A stretch of DNA of 64,000 bases from CAG-217 sp963638105 (GCA_963638105.1 CAVHPP010000005.1:40125-104124), one strand, 5' to 3'; counted from the first letter of the stretch, positions 18,060 to 27,787 are shown. Notes: a model not told the origin generated them from the sequence alone. Numbers and translations: made by a program.

Positions 18060-18148
18060 CTGTTTACGCCCTCGGGCGCAGATAGACGCTACCTGCGGCT
18101 TCCCCTTTCTTCTCTCATTACAGTACCTATAACCAAAGGCAGCAAAAA

Positions 18149-18190
18149 GCCGGCGGCGGACCGAAAGGCCCACCGCCGGTGTTTTTTTAT
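18149..18190. terminator. Bidirectional terminator between hsp20 and the minus-strand GT4
   Basis: CCGGCGG (18150-18156) pairs with CCGCCGG (18173-18179), and the stem continues inward with two mismatches to a GAAA loop. A run of seven Ts follows on the plus strand. On the minus strand the opposite side gives a shorter T run, so both convergent genes can use it. Confidence 0.88.
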
Positions 18191-18196
18191 TATCCT

Positions 18197-19372
18197 TTAT
18201 TGCCTGGATTTGAAGTTGTCAATTACAATATGGTAGCGATCGTAGGCGCGGCGCACTGCGTCGTCCCAGCTGATATAGATCTCCTCCTGGGCGGCCTTGC
18301 CCACGCGGTGCAAATAATCTTTATGGTGCATGATCTGTTGCAGGCGCACGGCAATGCTGTGGGCGCTCTCCAGGCAAAGAAAACCGTTGCGATCGTCAGT
18401 AACGCCCTCGGCGGCGCAGCTGCCGGCAACCAATAAGCTGGGGGTGGCACAAGAGGCTGCCTCACGAACAACTAAGCCGTTGGTGTCAAACACAGAGGGG
18501 AACAGCAGCAAATCGGAAATGCCGTAATAGCCCTGAATTTCCGCCCGATCCAACACCTTGCCGGTGTAGATCACCTTGTCTGCCAGACCCAGTTTGCGAA
18601 AATACTTTTGGATTGCGTTCTCGTTGGCACCGAAACCTACCATCAGCAAACGAAAATCCTCGCCACGCTCTTTCAGAATCTTGCAGGCGTCTAAAATTAA
18701 ACGAATGTTTTTGTACCAAATCATACGGCCTACATAGATAAACACCGGCACCCCGTCAGGAATATTATGCTTGCGGCGGATCATATCCACTTGTGACCGG
18801 GGCACATCTACCTTGGGCATATCGCAGCCGTTGGGCATCACTACATAATCGCCTTGGTAGCCAAAGCGGCGCAAACTTTCTACCGTGCCCTCGCTGGTGA
18901 CCCATACTTCATCGGCGGCGCTGATGTTCTTCAGCATAAAATTGTAGGCGAAGTCCTTGGCGGGCTTGCCGGGAATGCACCGGTCGAAGTCATACTCATA
19001 CTTGGTGTGATAAGTGAGTACCGTAGGAACGGGGTGCAACTGCGCGACCCGCTTAAAGTAGTAGCTGGTGGCCAGGGGACAGTGGGAATGAAGCAGATCA
19101 AAATGCCGGTCGATAATGGCCTGATGCAGCTCCGGCTTAAAGGGCCACCCCACGCTGTATCCTTCTTTGGTAGGAATCCACCAGCTTTTGTAGCGAAAAA
19201 TCTCATACGGATATTTATAGTCCTGCTGATTCGGATTCTTTGGGGTGACGATCACAGCCTCTCCAAGACCCTGATTGATCTTTTCCGCATAGCTTTGAGC
19301 CACATTGCTGATCCCGTCCGTGGTGGGCGGAAACGCATCTGTGCCGATGGCGATTTTTAATTTATCGTTCAA
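18197..19372 (-). CDS. Glycosyltransferase family 4
   Basis: This 391-residue GT-B enzyme has a TTG start preceded by AGGTG. The N-terminus IAIGTDAFPPTTDGISNVA is typical of the diacylglycerol glucosyl/mannosyltransferase branch of GT4. HSHCPL and LTYHTKYEYD follow, and the donor motif lies in TNGLVVREAASCATPSLLV. It stands alone with its own promoter on the opposite strand to the polysaccharide operon. A glycolipid synthase role is possible, but a glycan role cannot be excluded. It ends seven bases from the shared terminator. Confidence 0.82.
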   Translation of the reverse strand: MNDKLKIAIGTDAFPPTTDGISNVAQSYAEKINQGLGEAVIVTPKNPNQQDYKYPYEIFRYKSWWIPTKEGYSVGWPFKPELHQAIIDRHFDLLHSHCPLATSYYFKRVAQLHPVPTVLTYHTKYEYDFDRCIPGKPAKDFAYNFMLKNISAADEVWVTSEGTVESLRRFGYQGDYVVMPNGCDMPKVDVPRSQVDMIRRKHNIPDGVPVFIYVGRMIWYKNIRLILDACKILKERGEDFRLLMVGFGANENAIQKYFRKLGLADKVIYTGKVLDRAEIQGYYGISDLLLFPSVFDTNGLVVREAASCATPSLLVAGSCAAEGVTDDRNGFLCLESAHSIAVRLQQIMHHKDYLHRVGKAAQEEIYISWDDAVRRAYDRYHIVIDNFKSRQ

Positions 19373-19411
19373 GTTTTCACCTGCTTTTGCAAATCATAAG
19401 GATTTTTGGGC

Positions 19412-19440
19412 ATTATAGCACAATTTTGCCTGAATGTAAA
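19412..19440 (-). promoter_or_regulatory. Sigma-A promoter for the minus-strand GT4
   Basis: On the minus strand TTTACA (19440-19435), a 17-base spacer and TATAAT (19417-19412) with TGC just before it (extended -10). The start codon is about 40 bases downstream. Confidence 0.8.
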
Positions 19441-19520
19441 TTGCCGGGCGGTGAATTTTACAGTTTGTTTATGCCCTGCGGCTTTATGGTTTAAGAATTT
19501 GGAAAAGCGGCAAAAAAGGC

Positions 19521-19549
19521 TTGCTATCCCGGCCGCCTTTCTATATAAT
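19521..19549 (+). promoter_or_regulatory. Sigma-A promoter of the hprK operon
   Basis: TTGCTA (19521-19526), a 17-base spacer and a perfect TATAAT (19544-19549), 36 bases before the hprK ATG. It probably drives the run of genes hprK to dnaE. Confidence 0.82.
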
Positions 19550-19585
19550 GATATGTGTATAAATACCTATGGGAGGGGGAGAAAA

Positions 19586-20551
19586 ATGACCCAGAGCTAT
19601 TCCGTATCGCTGGAGAAGATCATAGCGGCCCATAATTTGGAAATCATCTATTTGCCAAAGCCGGCGGATGAGATCTTGATTACCACCAATGAGGTCAACC
19701 GACCGGGGATCGTGATGACCGGCTACACGGATTATTTTGATGCCGATCGGGTTCAGATCCTGGGATGGACGGAGTTTGGCTTTTTGTTGAATATGGAGCC
19801 GGAAAAACGGCGCCGCGCGCTCCAGTATTGGCTGGCGCTGCACCCGGCTGCGGCTGTGGTGACCCGAGGGCTGGACATTCCGGATTATTTCGTTGAGGAG
19901 TGCAAGGCGCATCAGGTGCCGCTGCTGCGCACCCAAGAGGAGACCTCGCCCTTTCTGGCCACTTTGATCGCTTATTTGAACGCAGAGCTGGCACCTCGAA
20001 TCACACGCCACGGCGTGCTGGTGGAGGTGTACGGTGAAGGCGTGCTTATCACCGGCGAGAGCGGCGCGGGCAAAAGCGAGGCGGCAGTAGAGCTGATCAA
20101 GCGCGGGCACCGCCTGATTGCCGACGACGCGGTGGAAATTCGCAAGGTCAGCGACAAAACATTGGTAGGCGCGTCACCCAGCAATATTCGCCACTTTGTG
20201 GAACTGCGGGGCATCGGCATTATCAATGCGCGCCGAATTTTCGGTATGGGTGCTGTTAAGAATACGGAGAAAATTGATATGGTCATTCAGCTGGAGGCTT
20301 GGGATTCCACCAAGGCGTATGATCGGCTGGGACTGGACAATGAGTACACCCGTATTTTGGATATTCAGGTGCCGGTGATTACCGTGCCCATCACCCCCGG
20401 GCGGAATTTGGCAGTGATCGTAGAAACGGCAGCCATGAATAACCGCCAAAAGAAAATGGGCTATAACGCTGCCAAAGAGCTGATGGCCGGTCTTGGGATG
20501 GAAGAGATCGAGCCGGAGGATAAAGAACTGGAGATTTGGAAGAATTCATAA
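19586..20551 (+). CDS. hprK: HPr kinase/phosphorylase
   Basis: This 321-residue enzyme phosphorylates and dephosphorylates Ser46 of HPr, the switch of carbon catabolite control in Firmicutes. The Walker A GESGAGKS is at residues 157-164 (as in HprK, not general kinases). It is followed by the HprK signature around RHFVELRGIGIINARRIFG and the C-terminal PITPGRNLAVIVE. The ATG at 19586 has GGGAGGGGGAG upstream; a longer frame reaching 19406 lacks this and would overlap the promoter. It heads the ROK kinase-murB-rapZ-whiA block. No HPr gene is in the window. Confidence 0.95.
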   Translation: MTQSYSVSLEKIIAAHNLEIIYLPKPADEILITTNEVNRPGIVMTGYTDYFDADRVQILGWTEFGFLLNMEPEKRRRALQYWLALHPAAAVVTRGLDIPDYFVEECKAHQVPLLRTQEETSPFLATLIAYLNAELAPRITRHGVLVEVYGEGVLITGESGAGKSEAAVELIKRGHRLIADDAVEIRKVSDKTLVGASPSNIRHFVELRGIGIINARRIFGMGAVKNTEKIDMVIQLEAWDSTKAYDRLGLDNEYTRILDIQVPVITVPITPGRNLAVIVETAAMNNRQKKMGYNAAKELMAGLGMEEIEPEDKELEIWKNS

Positions 20552-20566
20552 CGGAGGATAAAAGAT

Positions 20567-21517
20567 ATGTACAGCTTAGGAATTGACTTGGGAGGCACCA
20601 ACATTGTCGCCTCCGTGGTGGACGATCAGTATAATATTATCTCCACTGCAAAGACCAAGACGGACGCGCCGCGCCCGGCCAACGCCATTTTTGACGATGT
20701 GGAGAAGGTGTGCCGCGAGGCCGTGCGGGAGGCCAAGCTCACCATGAGCGATCTGGTGGCCGTGGGTATGGGCTCTCCCGGTACCTGCAATGCAGACGGC
20801 GTGATCGAGTTTGCCAACAACCTGGCCTTTAACAACGTACCTGCCCGGGAAATGCTGCGGGAGCGCCTGGGGGTAGAAAATGTATTTATAGAGAATGACG
20901 CCAACTGCGCCGCACTGGGTGAGGCGTTTGCCGGTTGCGGCAACGGGTCTAAGAACTTTGTGGCTGTGACCCTGGGCACCGGTGTGGGCAGCGGTATCAT
21001 TCTGGACGGCAAGATCGTCAACGGCGTCAACTGCGCCGGCGGCGAGTGCGGTCACATGGTGATTATGGTAGACGGCGAGCAGTGCTCCTGCGGCCGTAAG
21101 GGCTGCTGGGAGGCTTATGCTTCCGCCACGGCGCTGATCCGCCAGACCAAGCGTGCCATGGATGATTATCCGGACTCCATTATGCACCGCCTGGCTGCGG
21201 AAGAAGGCGGCGTCAACGGCAAGACTGCGTTTGACGCTATGCGCCTGGGCGATATTGCCGGTATTGAAGTGGTGAACAATTATATCAAGTATGTGTCCTG
21301 CGGGCTGATCAATTTGGTCAACGCCTTGCAGCCGGAGATTATCTGTATCGGCGGCGGTATCTGCAACGAGGGTGACACTTTAATGGAGCCCCTGCGCCGC
21401 TATGTGCAGGCAGAGCGTTACAGTATCCACAGCAAAATTCAAACCAAGATCGTAAAGGCACAGCTGGGCAATAATGCCGGTATCATCGGCGCAGCGCTGC
21501 TGTATCAGGTGAAATAA
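20567..21517 (+). CDS. glk: ROK family glucokinase
   Basis: This 316-residue protein has the phosphate-binding GIDLGGTNI at the N-terminus and the catalytic Asp in ENDANCAALGEA. The ROK zinc motif CSCGRKGCWEAYAS appears at about residues 177-190. It probably converts glucose to glucose-6-phosphate, feeding the pfkA step encoded further along. ROK kinases also act on other hexoses or N-acetylmannosamine, so the substrate is likely but not certain. No N-terminal helix-turn-helix is present, so it is an enzyme and not a ROK repressor. The stop overlaps the murB ATG by one base. Confidence 0.88.
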   Translation: MYSLGIDLGGTNIVASVVDDQYNIISTAKTKTDAPRPANAIFDDVEKVCREAVREAKLTMSDLVAVGMGSPGTCNADGVIEFANNLAFNNVPAREMLRERLGVENVFIENDANCAALGEAFAGCGNGSKNFVAVTLGTGVGSGIILDGKIVNGVNCAGGECGHMVIMVDGEQCSCGRKGCWEAYASATALIRQTKRAMDDYPDSIMHRLAAEEGGVNGKTAFDAMRLGDIAGIEVVNNYIKYVSCGLINLVNALQPEIICIGGGICNEGDTLMEPLRRYVQAERYSIHSKIQTKIVKAQLGNNAGIIGAALLYQVK

Positions 21518-22428
21518 TGCAGGGTGACGGCGTGAGAGAACTCCTTGCGGCAGCCCGGGAAATGGGCTGCGATTATTTGGAAAATGAACCTATGCGCCTG
21601 CACACCACCTTTAAGATCGGCGGCCCGGCGCGGGTGCTGCTGTTCCCGGAGACGGAGGAGCAGATCACGGCGCTGGTGCAGTGCGCCAAGGCAAACGGCG
21701 TGCGACTCTTGACCATCGGCAACGGTTCTAATTTGCTGGTGGCAGACAAGGGCATTGACGCGGCGGTGCTGGTGATGGATAAGCACTTTTCTGCCGTAAC
21801 GGTAAAGGGCAATACCATTTTTGCCCAGGCCGGTGCGTCGCTGATGAAGGTGTGTCGCACAGCGCTGGAGCACAGCCTGACGGGGCTGGAATTCGCCTAC
21901 GGCATTCCCGGCTCCTGCGGAGGCGCGGCGTTTATGAACGCCGGTGCCTATGGTGGCGAGATGAAGGATGTGCTGGTGCGCTGCACCCACATTGATCAAG
22001 ACGGCAAATCGGGTCAGCTGGCAGGGGAGGAGCTGCACCTGACCTATCGTCACAGCGCGTATTATGACAACGGCTGTATCATTACCGGGTTGGAGCTGCG
22101 CTTGCAGCCCGGCGACCCGGCGGAGATCAAGGCCAAAATGGACGACCTGATCGGCCGCAGGCGGGAAAAGCAACCCGTTGAATACCCCAGCGCAGGCTCT
22201 ACTTTTAAGCGCCCGCCCGGCCACTTTGCCGGTGCGCTCATTGACCAATGCGGTTTGCGGGGTACAAGTGTGGGCGGTGCCCGGGTCAGCGAGAAGCACG
22301 CCGGCTTTGTGATTAATACCGGCGGCGCTACCTGCGCCGATGTGCTGGCCCTTTGCCGGCAGTGCAGGGAAAAGGTACTGGCGGAGACCGGCGTAGAACT
22401 GGAAATGGAAATACGAGTAACGGAGTAA
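21517..22428 (+). CDS. murB: UDP-N-acetylenolpyruvoylglucosamine reductase
   Basis: This 303-residue FAD enzyme reduces UDP-GlcNAc-enolpyruvate to UDP-MurNAc for peptidoglycan. TTFKIGGPA and TIGNGSNLLV give the FAD-binding PCMH part, GIPGSCGGAAFMNAGAYGGE the middle, and SAGSTFKRP the catalytic Ser in the C-terminal domain. It lacks the type I extra loop, so it is type II as usual in Firmicutes. It is coupled to the ROK gene by a TAATG junction. Confidence 0.95.
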   Translation: MQGDGVRELLAAAREMGCDYLENEPMRLHTTFKIGGPARVLLFPETEEQITALVQCAKANGVRLLTIGNGSNLLVADKGIDAAVLVMDKHFSAVTVKGNTIFAQAGASLMKVCRTALEHSLTGLEFAYGIPGSCGGAAFMNAGAYGGEMKDVLVRCTHIDQDGKSGQLAGEELHLTYRHSAYYDNGCIITGLELRLQPGDPAEIKAKMDDLIGRRREKQPVEYPSAGSTFKRPPGHFAGALIDQCGLRGTSVGGARVSEKHAGFVINTGGATCADVLALCRQCREKVLAETGVELEMEIRVTE

Positions 22429-22438
22429 GTAAGAACGA

Positions 22439-23314
22439 ATGGGATTTACAAACAAGGAACTGATTATTATAACCGGCGTCAGCGGTGCCGGTAAATCCAG
22501 CGCGATGGGCTTTTTGGAAGATGTGGGTTACTACTGCATTGATAATATGCCCCCGGTGCTGCTGCCCACCTTTATCGGTTTGATTGCCAATCGGGAGGAG
22601 TATCGCAAAGTAGCTATCGTAGTGGATGTGCGCTCCAGTGAAGTGTTTGAGGACTTCATCAAGAGTATGAACGATGCCAAGTCCAATTACGGCTATGATG
22701 TGAAGATTATTTATTTGGATATTAAGACCCCGGTGGCACTGAAGCGTTACAAGCTTACCCGCCGCAAGCACCCCTATGCCGATCGCTTTAACGGGGATAT
22801 TGCCGCAGCGCTGGCGTATGAAAAAGAAATTTTGGCGCCCTTGCGGTTGCGGGCGGATCATGTGATCGATACTTCGGACGCAGCGCCGAATCAGTTGCGT
22901 ACTCGCCTGGCCCAAATTCTTCTTGGCAGCGACAAGGATATGATGAACATTCATGTGATGTCCTTCGGCTTTAAGCACGGCATTCCCAGCGAGGCAGATT
23001 TTGTCATTGACGTGCGCTGCTTGCCAAATCCCTACTGGGTGGAGGCGCTGCGCAGCAAAACCGGCCTGGATAAGGAAGTGAAGGACTATGTGTTCTCTTT
23101 CAAGGAGTCTGAGGAGCTGCTGCAAAAGCTCATCGGCCTTTTGGATTTCCTGAACCCGCTGTATATCCGGGAGGGCAAGAGTCAGATCGTCTTTGCCATT
23201 GGCTGCACCGGCGGCAATCATCGCAGCGTGGCCATTGCCGAGGCGCTGAAAGACCATTTTGAATCCCGGTGGGACAATGTGACCGTCCATCATCGGGATA
23301 TTAACCGAGGTTGA
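22439..23314 (+). CDS. rapZ: RapZ/YvcJ nucleotide-binding adapter
   Basis: This 291-residue protein has Walker A GVSGAGKSSA near residues 13-22, then YCIDNMPPVLLPTF and the C-terminal CTGGNHRSVAIAE, all diagnostic of RapZ. In enteric bacteria it guides RNase E to GlmZ; in Firmicutes (YvcJ) it hydrolyses nucleotides and is linked to competence and cell-wall control. The stop overlaps the whiA start. In Bacillus the gene yvcK lies between rapZ and whiA; here it is absent from that place. Confidence 0.95.
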   Translation: MGFTNKELIIITGVSGAGKSSAMGFLEDVGYYCIDNMPPVLLPTFIGLIANREEYRKVAIVVDVRSSEVFEDFIKSMNDAKSNYGYDVKIIYLDIKTPVALKRYKLTRRKHPYADRFNGDIAAALAYEKEILAPLRLRADHVIDTSDAAPNQLRTRLAQILLGSDKDMMNIHVMSFGFKHGIPSEADFVIDVRCLPNPYWVEALRSKTGLDKEVKDYVFSFKESEELLQKLIGLLDFLNPLYIREGKSQIVFAIGCTGGNHRSVAIAEALKDHFESRWDNVTVHHRDINRG

Positions 23315-24216
23315 TGCAAATGTCCTTTGCACAGACCGTGAAGGGCGAATTGATTGACGCCCAATATACAGAACCCTGCTGCCGAAAAGCATTCCTTTAC
23401 GGAATGTGCCTTTTCGGCAAAAGTTTTTCCTCACGCCAGGTGGCGCTGCAAACGGAGAACCCCCGTATTGCGGAAAAATACAGCCAACTGTTGGCGGAGA
23501 TCTGCCGGGTAGAGGCGGCGGTGGTGCCGTCCCCCGGGCGGCGCAGCTTTACCGTCAGCGTAACGGCCGGCAGCGACTGCGCCAAGATACTGAAGACCTT
23601 TGCCCACCAGGGCGCCGGCAGTCTGCGGGTGAATTATGCCAATTTTGACTGCGAGAATTGCCAAAATGCGTTTATCGCCGGGGCATTTTTATCCTGCGGT
23701 ACGGTATCCAGCCCGAAGAGTGACTACCATTTGGAATTTACCGTGCCGTATCAAAATTTGGCTGCCAGCTTTGTGACTCTGCTGGAGGAAAAAGAGTTAA
23801 AGCCTGGTATTACCAATCGCAAAGGGTATCATATTTTGTACTTTAAGGGCAGCGAGGCCATTGAGGACTGTCTGTACCTGATGGGCGCCTCCGGCGCTAT
23901 GTTTGAGATGATGAATGTAAAAATCGTCAAAGACATTCGCAATTCCGCCAACCGCAAAGCCAACTGCGAGACCGCCAATATTGAGCGTATGGTTCAGGCG
24001 GTGCGGGTGCAGTTGGACGCCATAGAGAAAATTCGCCGTCTGCGTGGACTGGAGTATCTCAGCGAGGACTTGCAGACCATGGCGCGCCTGCGCGAGGAAA
24101 ACCCGGACAGCTCTTTAAGCGAACTGGCAGAGATGAGCGCTTTGTCCCGCAGCGGGGTCAATCACCGACTGCGGCGCATTGTGGATATTGCTGCGGCTTT
24201 GGACGAAAAAGTGTAA
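23314..24216 (+). CDS. whiA: WhiA sporulation/division regulator
   Basis: This protein of about 300 residues has an N-terminal LAGLIDADG-like part (FIAGAFLSCGTVSSPKSDYHLEF) and a C-terminal helix-turn-helix (SLSELAEMSALSRSGVNHRLRRI). WhiA supports chromosome segregation and division in Bacillus and sporulation in Streptomyces. I take the ATG in the TGATG overlap with rapZ; a start six bases later (MSFAQTVK) fits the usual family N-terminus equally well. dnaE follows after 28 bases. Confidence 0.95.
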   Translation: MQMSFAQTVKGELIDAQYTEPCCRKAFLYGMCLFGKSFSSRQVALQTENPRIAEKYSQLLAEICRVEAAVVPSPGRRSFTVSVTAGSDCAKILKTFAHQGAGSLRVNYANFDCENCQNAFIAGAFLSCGTVSSPKSDYHLEFTVPYQNLAASFVTLLEEKELKPGITNRKGYHILYFKGSEAIEDCLYLMGASGAMFEMMNVKIVKDIRNSANRKANCETANIERMVQAVRVQLDAIEKIRRLRGLEYLSEDLQTMARLREENPDSSLSELAEMSALSRSGVNHRLRRIVDIAAALDEKV

Positions 24217-24244
24217 TTTACTACGCAAAGAAAAAGGAAATTGA

Positions 24245-27200
24245 ATGATGTTTACGCATTTGCATGTGCATACGGAGTTTAGTCTGCTGGACGGTGCTTG
24301 CCGTCTGGACGATTTGGTGAGCCGTGCAAAGGCGCTTGGAATGCAGTCCCTTGCGATTACGGATCACGGTAATATGTACGGGGCTGTTGATTTTTATAAG
24401 GCGTGCAAGCGGCAGGGGGTACGCCCCATTATCGGCTGCGAGGTGTATGTGGCGCCCCGCACCCGGTACGATCGGGAGCGGGTACAGGATAAGGCTTACA
24501 ATCACCTGATCCTGCTGTGTGAGAACGAAGAGGGCTACAAAAATCTGATTGCCATGGTGTCTAAGGGTTATACGGAGGGCTTTTACTTTAAGCCCCGCAT
24601 TGACCACGACCTGTTGCAAAAGCACCACCGGGGGCTGATCTGCCTGTCTGCCTGCCTGGCCGGGGAGATCCCACGGGCGCTGCTGGAGCGGGATTATGAC
24701 AAAGCCAAGGAGACCGCCCTGTGGTACAGGGATCTGTTTGGTTCGGAGAATTATTATTTAGAGCTGCAGGATCACGGCATTCCGGAACAGCAGACGGTAA
24801 ACGCCGGACTGCTGCGCCTGAGCCGGGAGACCGGTATTCCGCTGGTAGCCACCAACGATGTGCACTATGTGCGCCGGGAGGATGCCAAAATCCAGCAGGT
24901 GCTCATTTGCATTGCCACCAACCATGTGCTGGGGGAGGACACCGGGCTGGAGTTTCACTCGGACCAGTTCTATCTCAAGAGCGGGGAGGAGATGGCAGAG
25001 ACCTTTGCCACCGTGCCCCAGGCGCTGGAGAATACGGAGAAGATCGCCCGGCGCTGTAACTTTGACTTTGAATTCGGCAACACCAAGCTGCCCTATTATG
25101 AGACCCCCGGCGGTATGGATCATTTTGCCTACTTCCAAAAGCTGTGCCGGGAGGGGATGGTGCGCCGCTACGGCCAGCACCCGCCTAAGGTCTATGCGGA
25201 GCGGCTGGAGTATGAGCTGAACACCATACAGAAGATGGGCTACACGGACTATTACCTGATCGTGGTGGACTTTGTGCAGTACGCCAAGGATCAGGGCATA
25301 CCGGTGGGACCGGGGCGTGGCTCCGGCGCCGGGTCCATTGCCGCCTATTGTATCGGCATTACAGATATTGACCCTATGAAGTACGACCTGCTGTTTGAGC
25401 GGTTTTTGAACCCGGAGCGGGTGTCTATGCCGGACTTTGATATTGACTTTTGCTACGAGCGGCGGCAAGAGGTGATCGACTATGTGACCCGCAAATACGG
25501 CGCGGACCATGTGGCACAGATTGTCACCTTCGGCACCTTGGCGGCCCGTGCGGCCATTCGCGATGTGGGTCGGGTGATGGGTATGCCTTATGCTGCTGTG
25601 GACGCAGTGGCAAAGCTGGTGCCTCGGGACCTGCATATCAGCCTGGATCAAGCTGTTAAAAAATCAGCGCCTTTGCGCAAGCTGATGGCAGAGGACCCCA
25701 AGGTGCAGGAGCTGATGGACACTGCCCGCCAAATTGAAGGTATGCCCCGCAACGCCTCTACCCACGCCGCCGGTGTGGTGATTACCCGGGACCCGGTGGC
25801 CAGTTATGTACCTTTGGCCACCAATGATGATGTGGTGGTAACCCAGTATATTATGACCACCCTGGAAGAACTGGGCCTGCTGAAAATGGACTTCCTGGGT
25901 CTGCGCACCTTAACGGTGATCCACGACGCAGCCCGGGCGGCAGATATAGACATCAATACCATTGATATTAACGACCCGGCGGTGTATAAGCTGTTTGCTG
26001 CCGGCAAGACGGAGGGCATTTTCCAGTTTGAATCCGCCGGTATGAAAGAAATGCTGCAAAAGCTGCGCCCCACCTGTTTGGAACACCTGATCGCTGCCAC
26101 TTCGCTGTACCGTCCCGGTCCCGCGGATCAGATTGACGGCTATGTGGCCTGCGCCAACGATCCCTCCAAGGTGCGTTACAAAACCCCGCTGTTAAAGCCG
26201 ATTTTGGAGAATACCTACGGCTTTATCGTCTACCAAGAACAGGTCATGCAGATCTTTCGGGCACTGGCAGGGTATAGCTACGGCCAGGCGGATGTGGTGC
26301 GCCGTGCCATGAGCAAGAAAAAGCATGATGTGATGGAGCGGGAGCGCACCCACTTTGTCACCGGCGCTGTGGCGAACGGTGTGGAGGAGGCGGCAGCGAA
26401 CGCCATCTTTGACGATATGGCGGGATTTGCCAGCTATGCCTTCAATAAATCTCATGCCGCCTGCTACGCCTTGGTGGCTTATCGCACTGCGTATTTGAAA
26501 GTGCACGCCCCGGCGCAGTTTATGGCAGCGCTGCTTACCTCTGTGCTGGATCGCAGCAACAAGGTGGCGTCCTATATTGCCGAGTGCAAGCGGATGGGCT
26601 TGCAGCTGGCACCGCCGGATGTGAACACCTCTATGAAGGGCTTTACCGCCGAGGGTAAGGTGATCCACTATGGCCTTTTGGGCATTAAAAATCTGGGTAG
26701 CGAGTTTATCAACGATATTATTGCCGAGCGGCAAAACGGCCCCTTTGAGAGCATTTTTGACTTTTGCCGCAGGCTATGTGACAAGCATTTTAACCGCCGC
26801 GCGGTAGAGAGTTTGATCCGTTGCGGCGCGCTGGATCACCTGGGGGCGAACCGTCGCCAAATGCTTCAGGCGCTGCCGGCCATTGTCAGCAATTTGGACG
26901 AATATAAAAACAGTTTGCGCTACGGGCAGGTGGGGTTCTTTGAGTTGTCCGGCGGGCAGGATTTTGGTTTTGAATTCGATTTGCCCCAGGTGGAGGAATT
27001 CCCAAAGAATGAGTGTCTGAAGATGGAAAAGGAAATGACCGGTCTGTTCCTGTCCGGCCACCCTATGGATAAATACGATCGGGTTTTGGACCGTTTGGGC
27101 TATCCCCGCACAGCACAGCTGCTGGCACCGGACGGCCCCTACAAGGACGGCCAAACGGTGACCCTATGCGGCAGTGTAACCGGTATTACGATGAAAAAGA

Positions 27201-27691
27201 CCCGCGCCGGGGAGAGTATGGCTTTTGTACAGCTGAGTGATCCGCTGGGCAGTATGGAGGTGCTGGTGTTCCCCAAGGTGCTCACCCGGTACGCCAATTT
27301 CATTGCCGAGGGCAAGGTGATCACCGTGACCGGCGCTTTGTCGTTGGAGGAGGAGAAGGACGCCAAGATTTTGGCAAACACCATTGACGGGCCACCCACG
27401 GCGCAAACCCTGCCGTTGACGGAACACGCGGCGGTACGCCCGGCAGGGGAGAAGCATCACAAGCACCGGGGGCTGTTTTTGCGCCTGGACAGCCAGACGG
27501 ACCCCAGGCTGCACAAGGCACAGGTGGTGACTTCCATTTTTGACGGGCCGGAGCCGCTGTGGTACTACTATAAAGACACCGGGCGCTATGTGCGCGCCCC
27601 GCAGCAGGACTTTGTGTCGGTTAATCCTACCATGCTGGCAGAATTGAAACGCATTTTAGGGCATGATAATGTTGTCTATATTGCACAGTAA
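24245..27691 (+). CDS. dnaE: DNA polymerase III alpha subunit, DnaE type
   Basis: This 1148-residue C-family polymerase has an N-terminal PHP domain with all nine metal-ligand positions filled: His7, His9, Asp16, His41, Glu66, His87, Cys137, Asp205 and His207. The polymerase acids are in PDFDIDF (Asp399, Asp401), followed by MDFLGL. A helix-hairpin-helix and an OB domain (VTLCGSVTGITMKKTRAG) sit near the C-terminus. In Firmicutes DnaE extends RNA primers beside PolC; the intact PHP site here also allows a nuclease role. It follows whiA in the same direction. Two adjacent ATG codons leave the first residue open. Confidence 0.95.
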   Translation: MMFTHLHVHTEFSLLDGACRLDDLVSRAKALGMQSLAITDHGNMYGAVDFYKACKRQGVRPIIGCEVYVAPRTRYDRERVQDKAYNHLILLCENEEGYKNLIAMVSKGYTEGFYFKPRIDHDLLQKHHRGLICLSACLAGEIPRALLERDYDKAKETALWYRDLFGSENYYLELQDHGIPEQQTVNAGLLRLSRETGIPLVATNDVHYVRREDAKIQQVLICIATNHVLGEDTGLEFHSDQFYLKSGEEMAETFATVPQALENTEKIARRCNFDFEFGNTKLPYYETPGGMDHFAYFQKLCREGMVRRYGQHPPKVYAERLEYELNTIQKMGYTDYYLIVVDFVQYAKDQGIPVGPGRGSGAGSIAAYCIGITDIDPMKYDLLFERFLNPERVSMPDFDIDFCYERRQEVIDYVTRKYGADHVAQIVTFGTLAARAAIRDVGRVMGMPYAAVDAVAKLVPRDLHISLDQAVKKSAPLRKLMAEDPKVQELMDTARQIEGMPRNASTHAAGVVITRDPVASYVPLATNDDVVVTQYIMTTLEELGLLKMDFLGLRTLTVIHDAARAADIDINTIDINDPAVYKLFAAGKTEGIFQFESAGMKEMLQKLRPTCLEHLIAATSLYRPGPADQIDGYVACANDPSKVRYKTPLLKPILENTYGFIVYQEQVMQIFRALAGYSYGQADVVRRAMSKKKHDVMERERTHFVTGAVANGVEEAAANAIFDDMAGFASYAFNKSHAACYALVAYRTAYLKVHAPAQFMAALLTSVLDRSNKVASYIAECKRMGLQLAPPDVNTSMKGFTAEGKVIHYGLLGIKNLGSEFINDIIAERQNGPFESIFDFCRRLCDKHFNRRAVESLIRCGALDHLGANRRQMLQALPAIVSNLDEYKNSLRYGQVGFFELSGGQDFGFEFDLPQVEEFPKNECLKMEKEMTGLFLSGHPMDKYDRVLDRLGYPRTAQLLAPDGPYKDGQTVTLCGSVTGITMKKTRAGESMAFVQLSDPLGSMEVLVFPKVLTRYANFIAEGKVITVTGALSLEEEKDAKILANTIDGPPTAQTLPLTEHAAVRPAGEKHHKHRGLFLRLDSQTDPRLHKAQVVTSIFDGPEPLWYYYKDTGRYVRAPQQDFVSVNPTMLAELKRILGHDNVVYIAQ

Positions 27692-27758
27692 AAGCAGACA
27701 AAAATTTTGCTATTATGACAAAGTTTTACCGCTTTTGCCCAGAATTGGAAAGGGCGTC

Positions 27759-27787
27759 TTGACTTTTTTCTGCCAAATTAGTACAAT
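27759..27787 (+). promoter_or_regulatory. Sigma-A promoter of pfkA
   Basis: TTGACT (27759-27764), a 17-base spacer and TACAAT (27782-27787), 37 bases before the pfkA ATG and after the end of dnaE. Confidence 0.82.
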
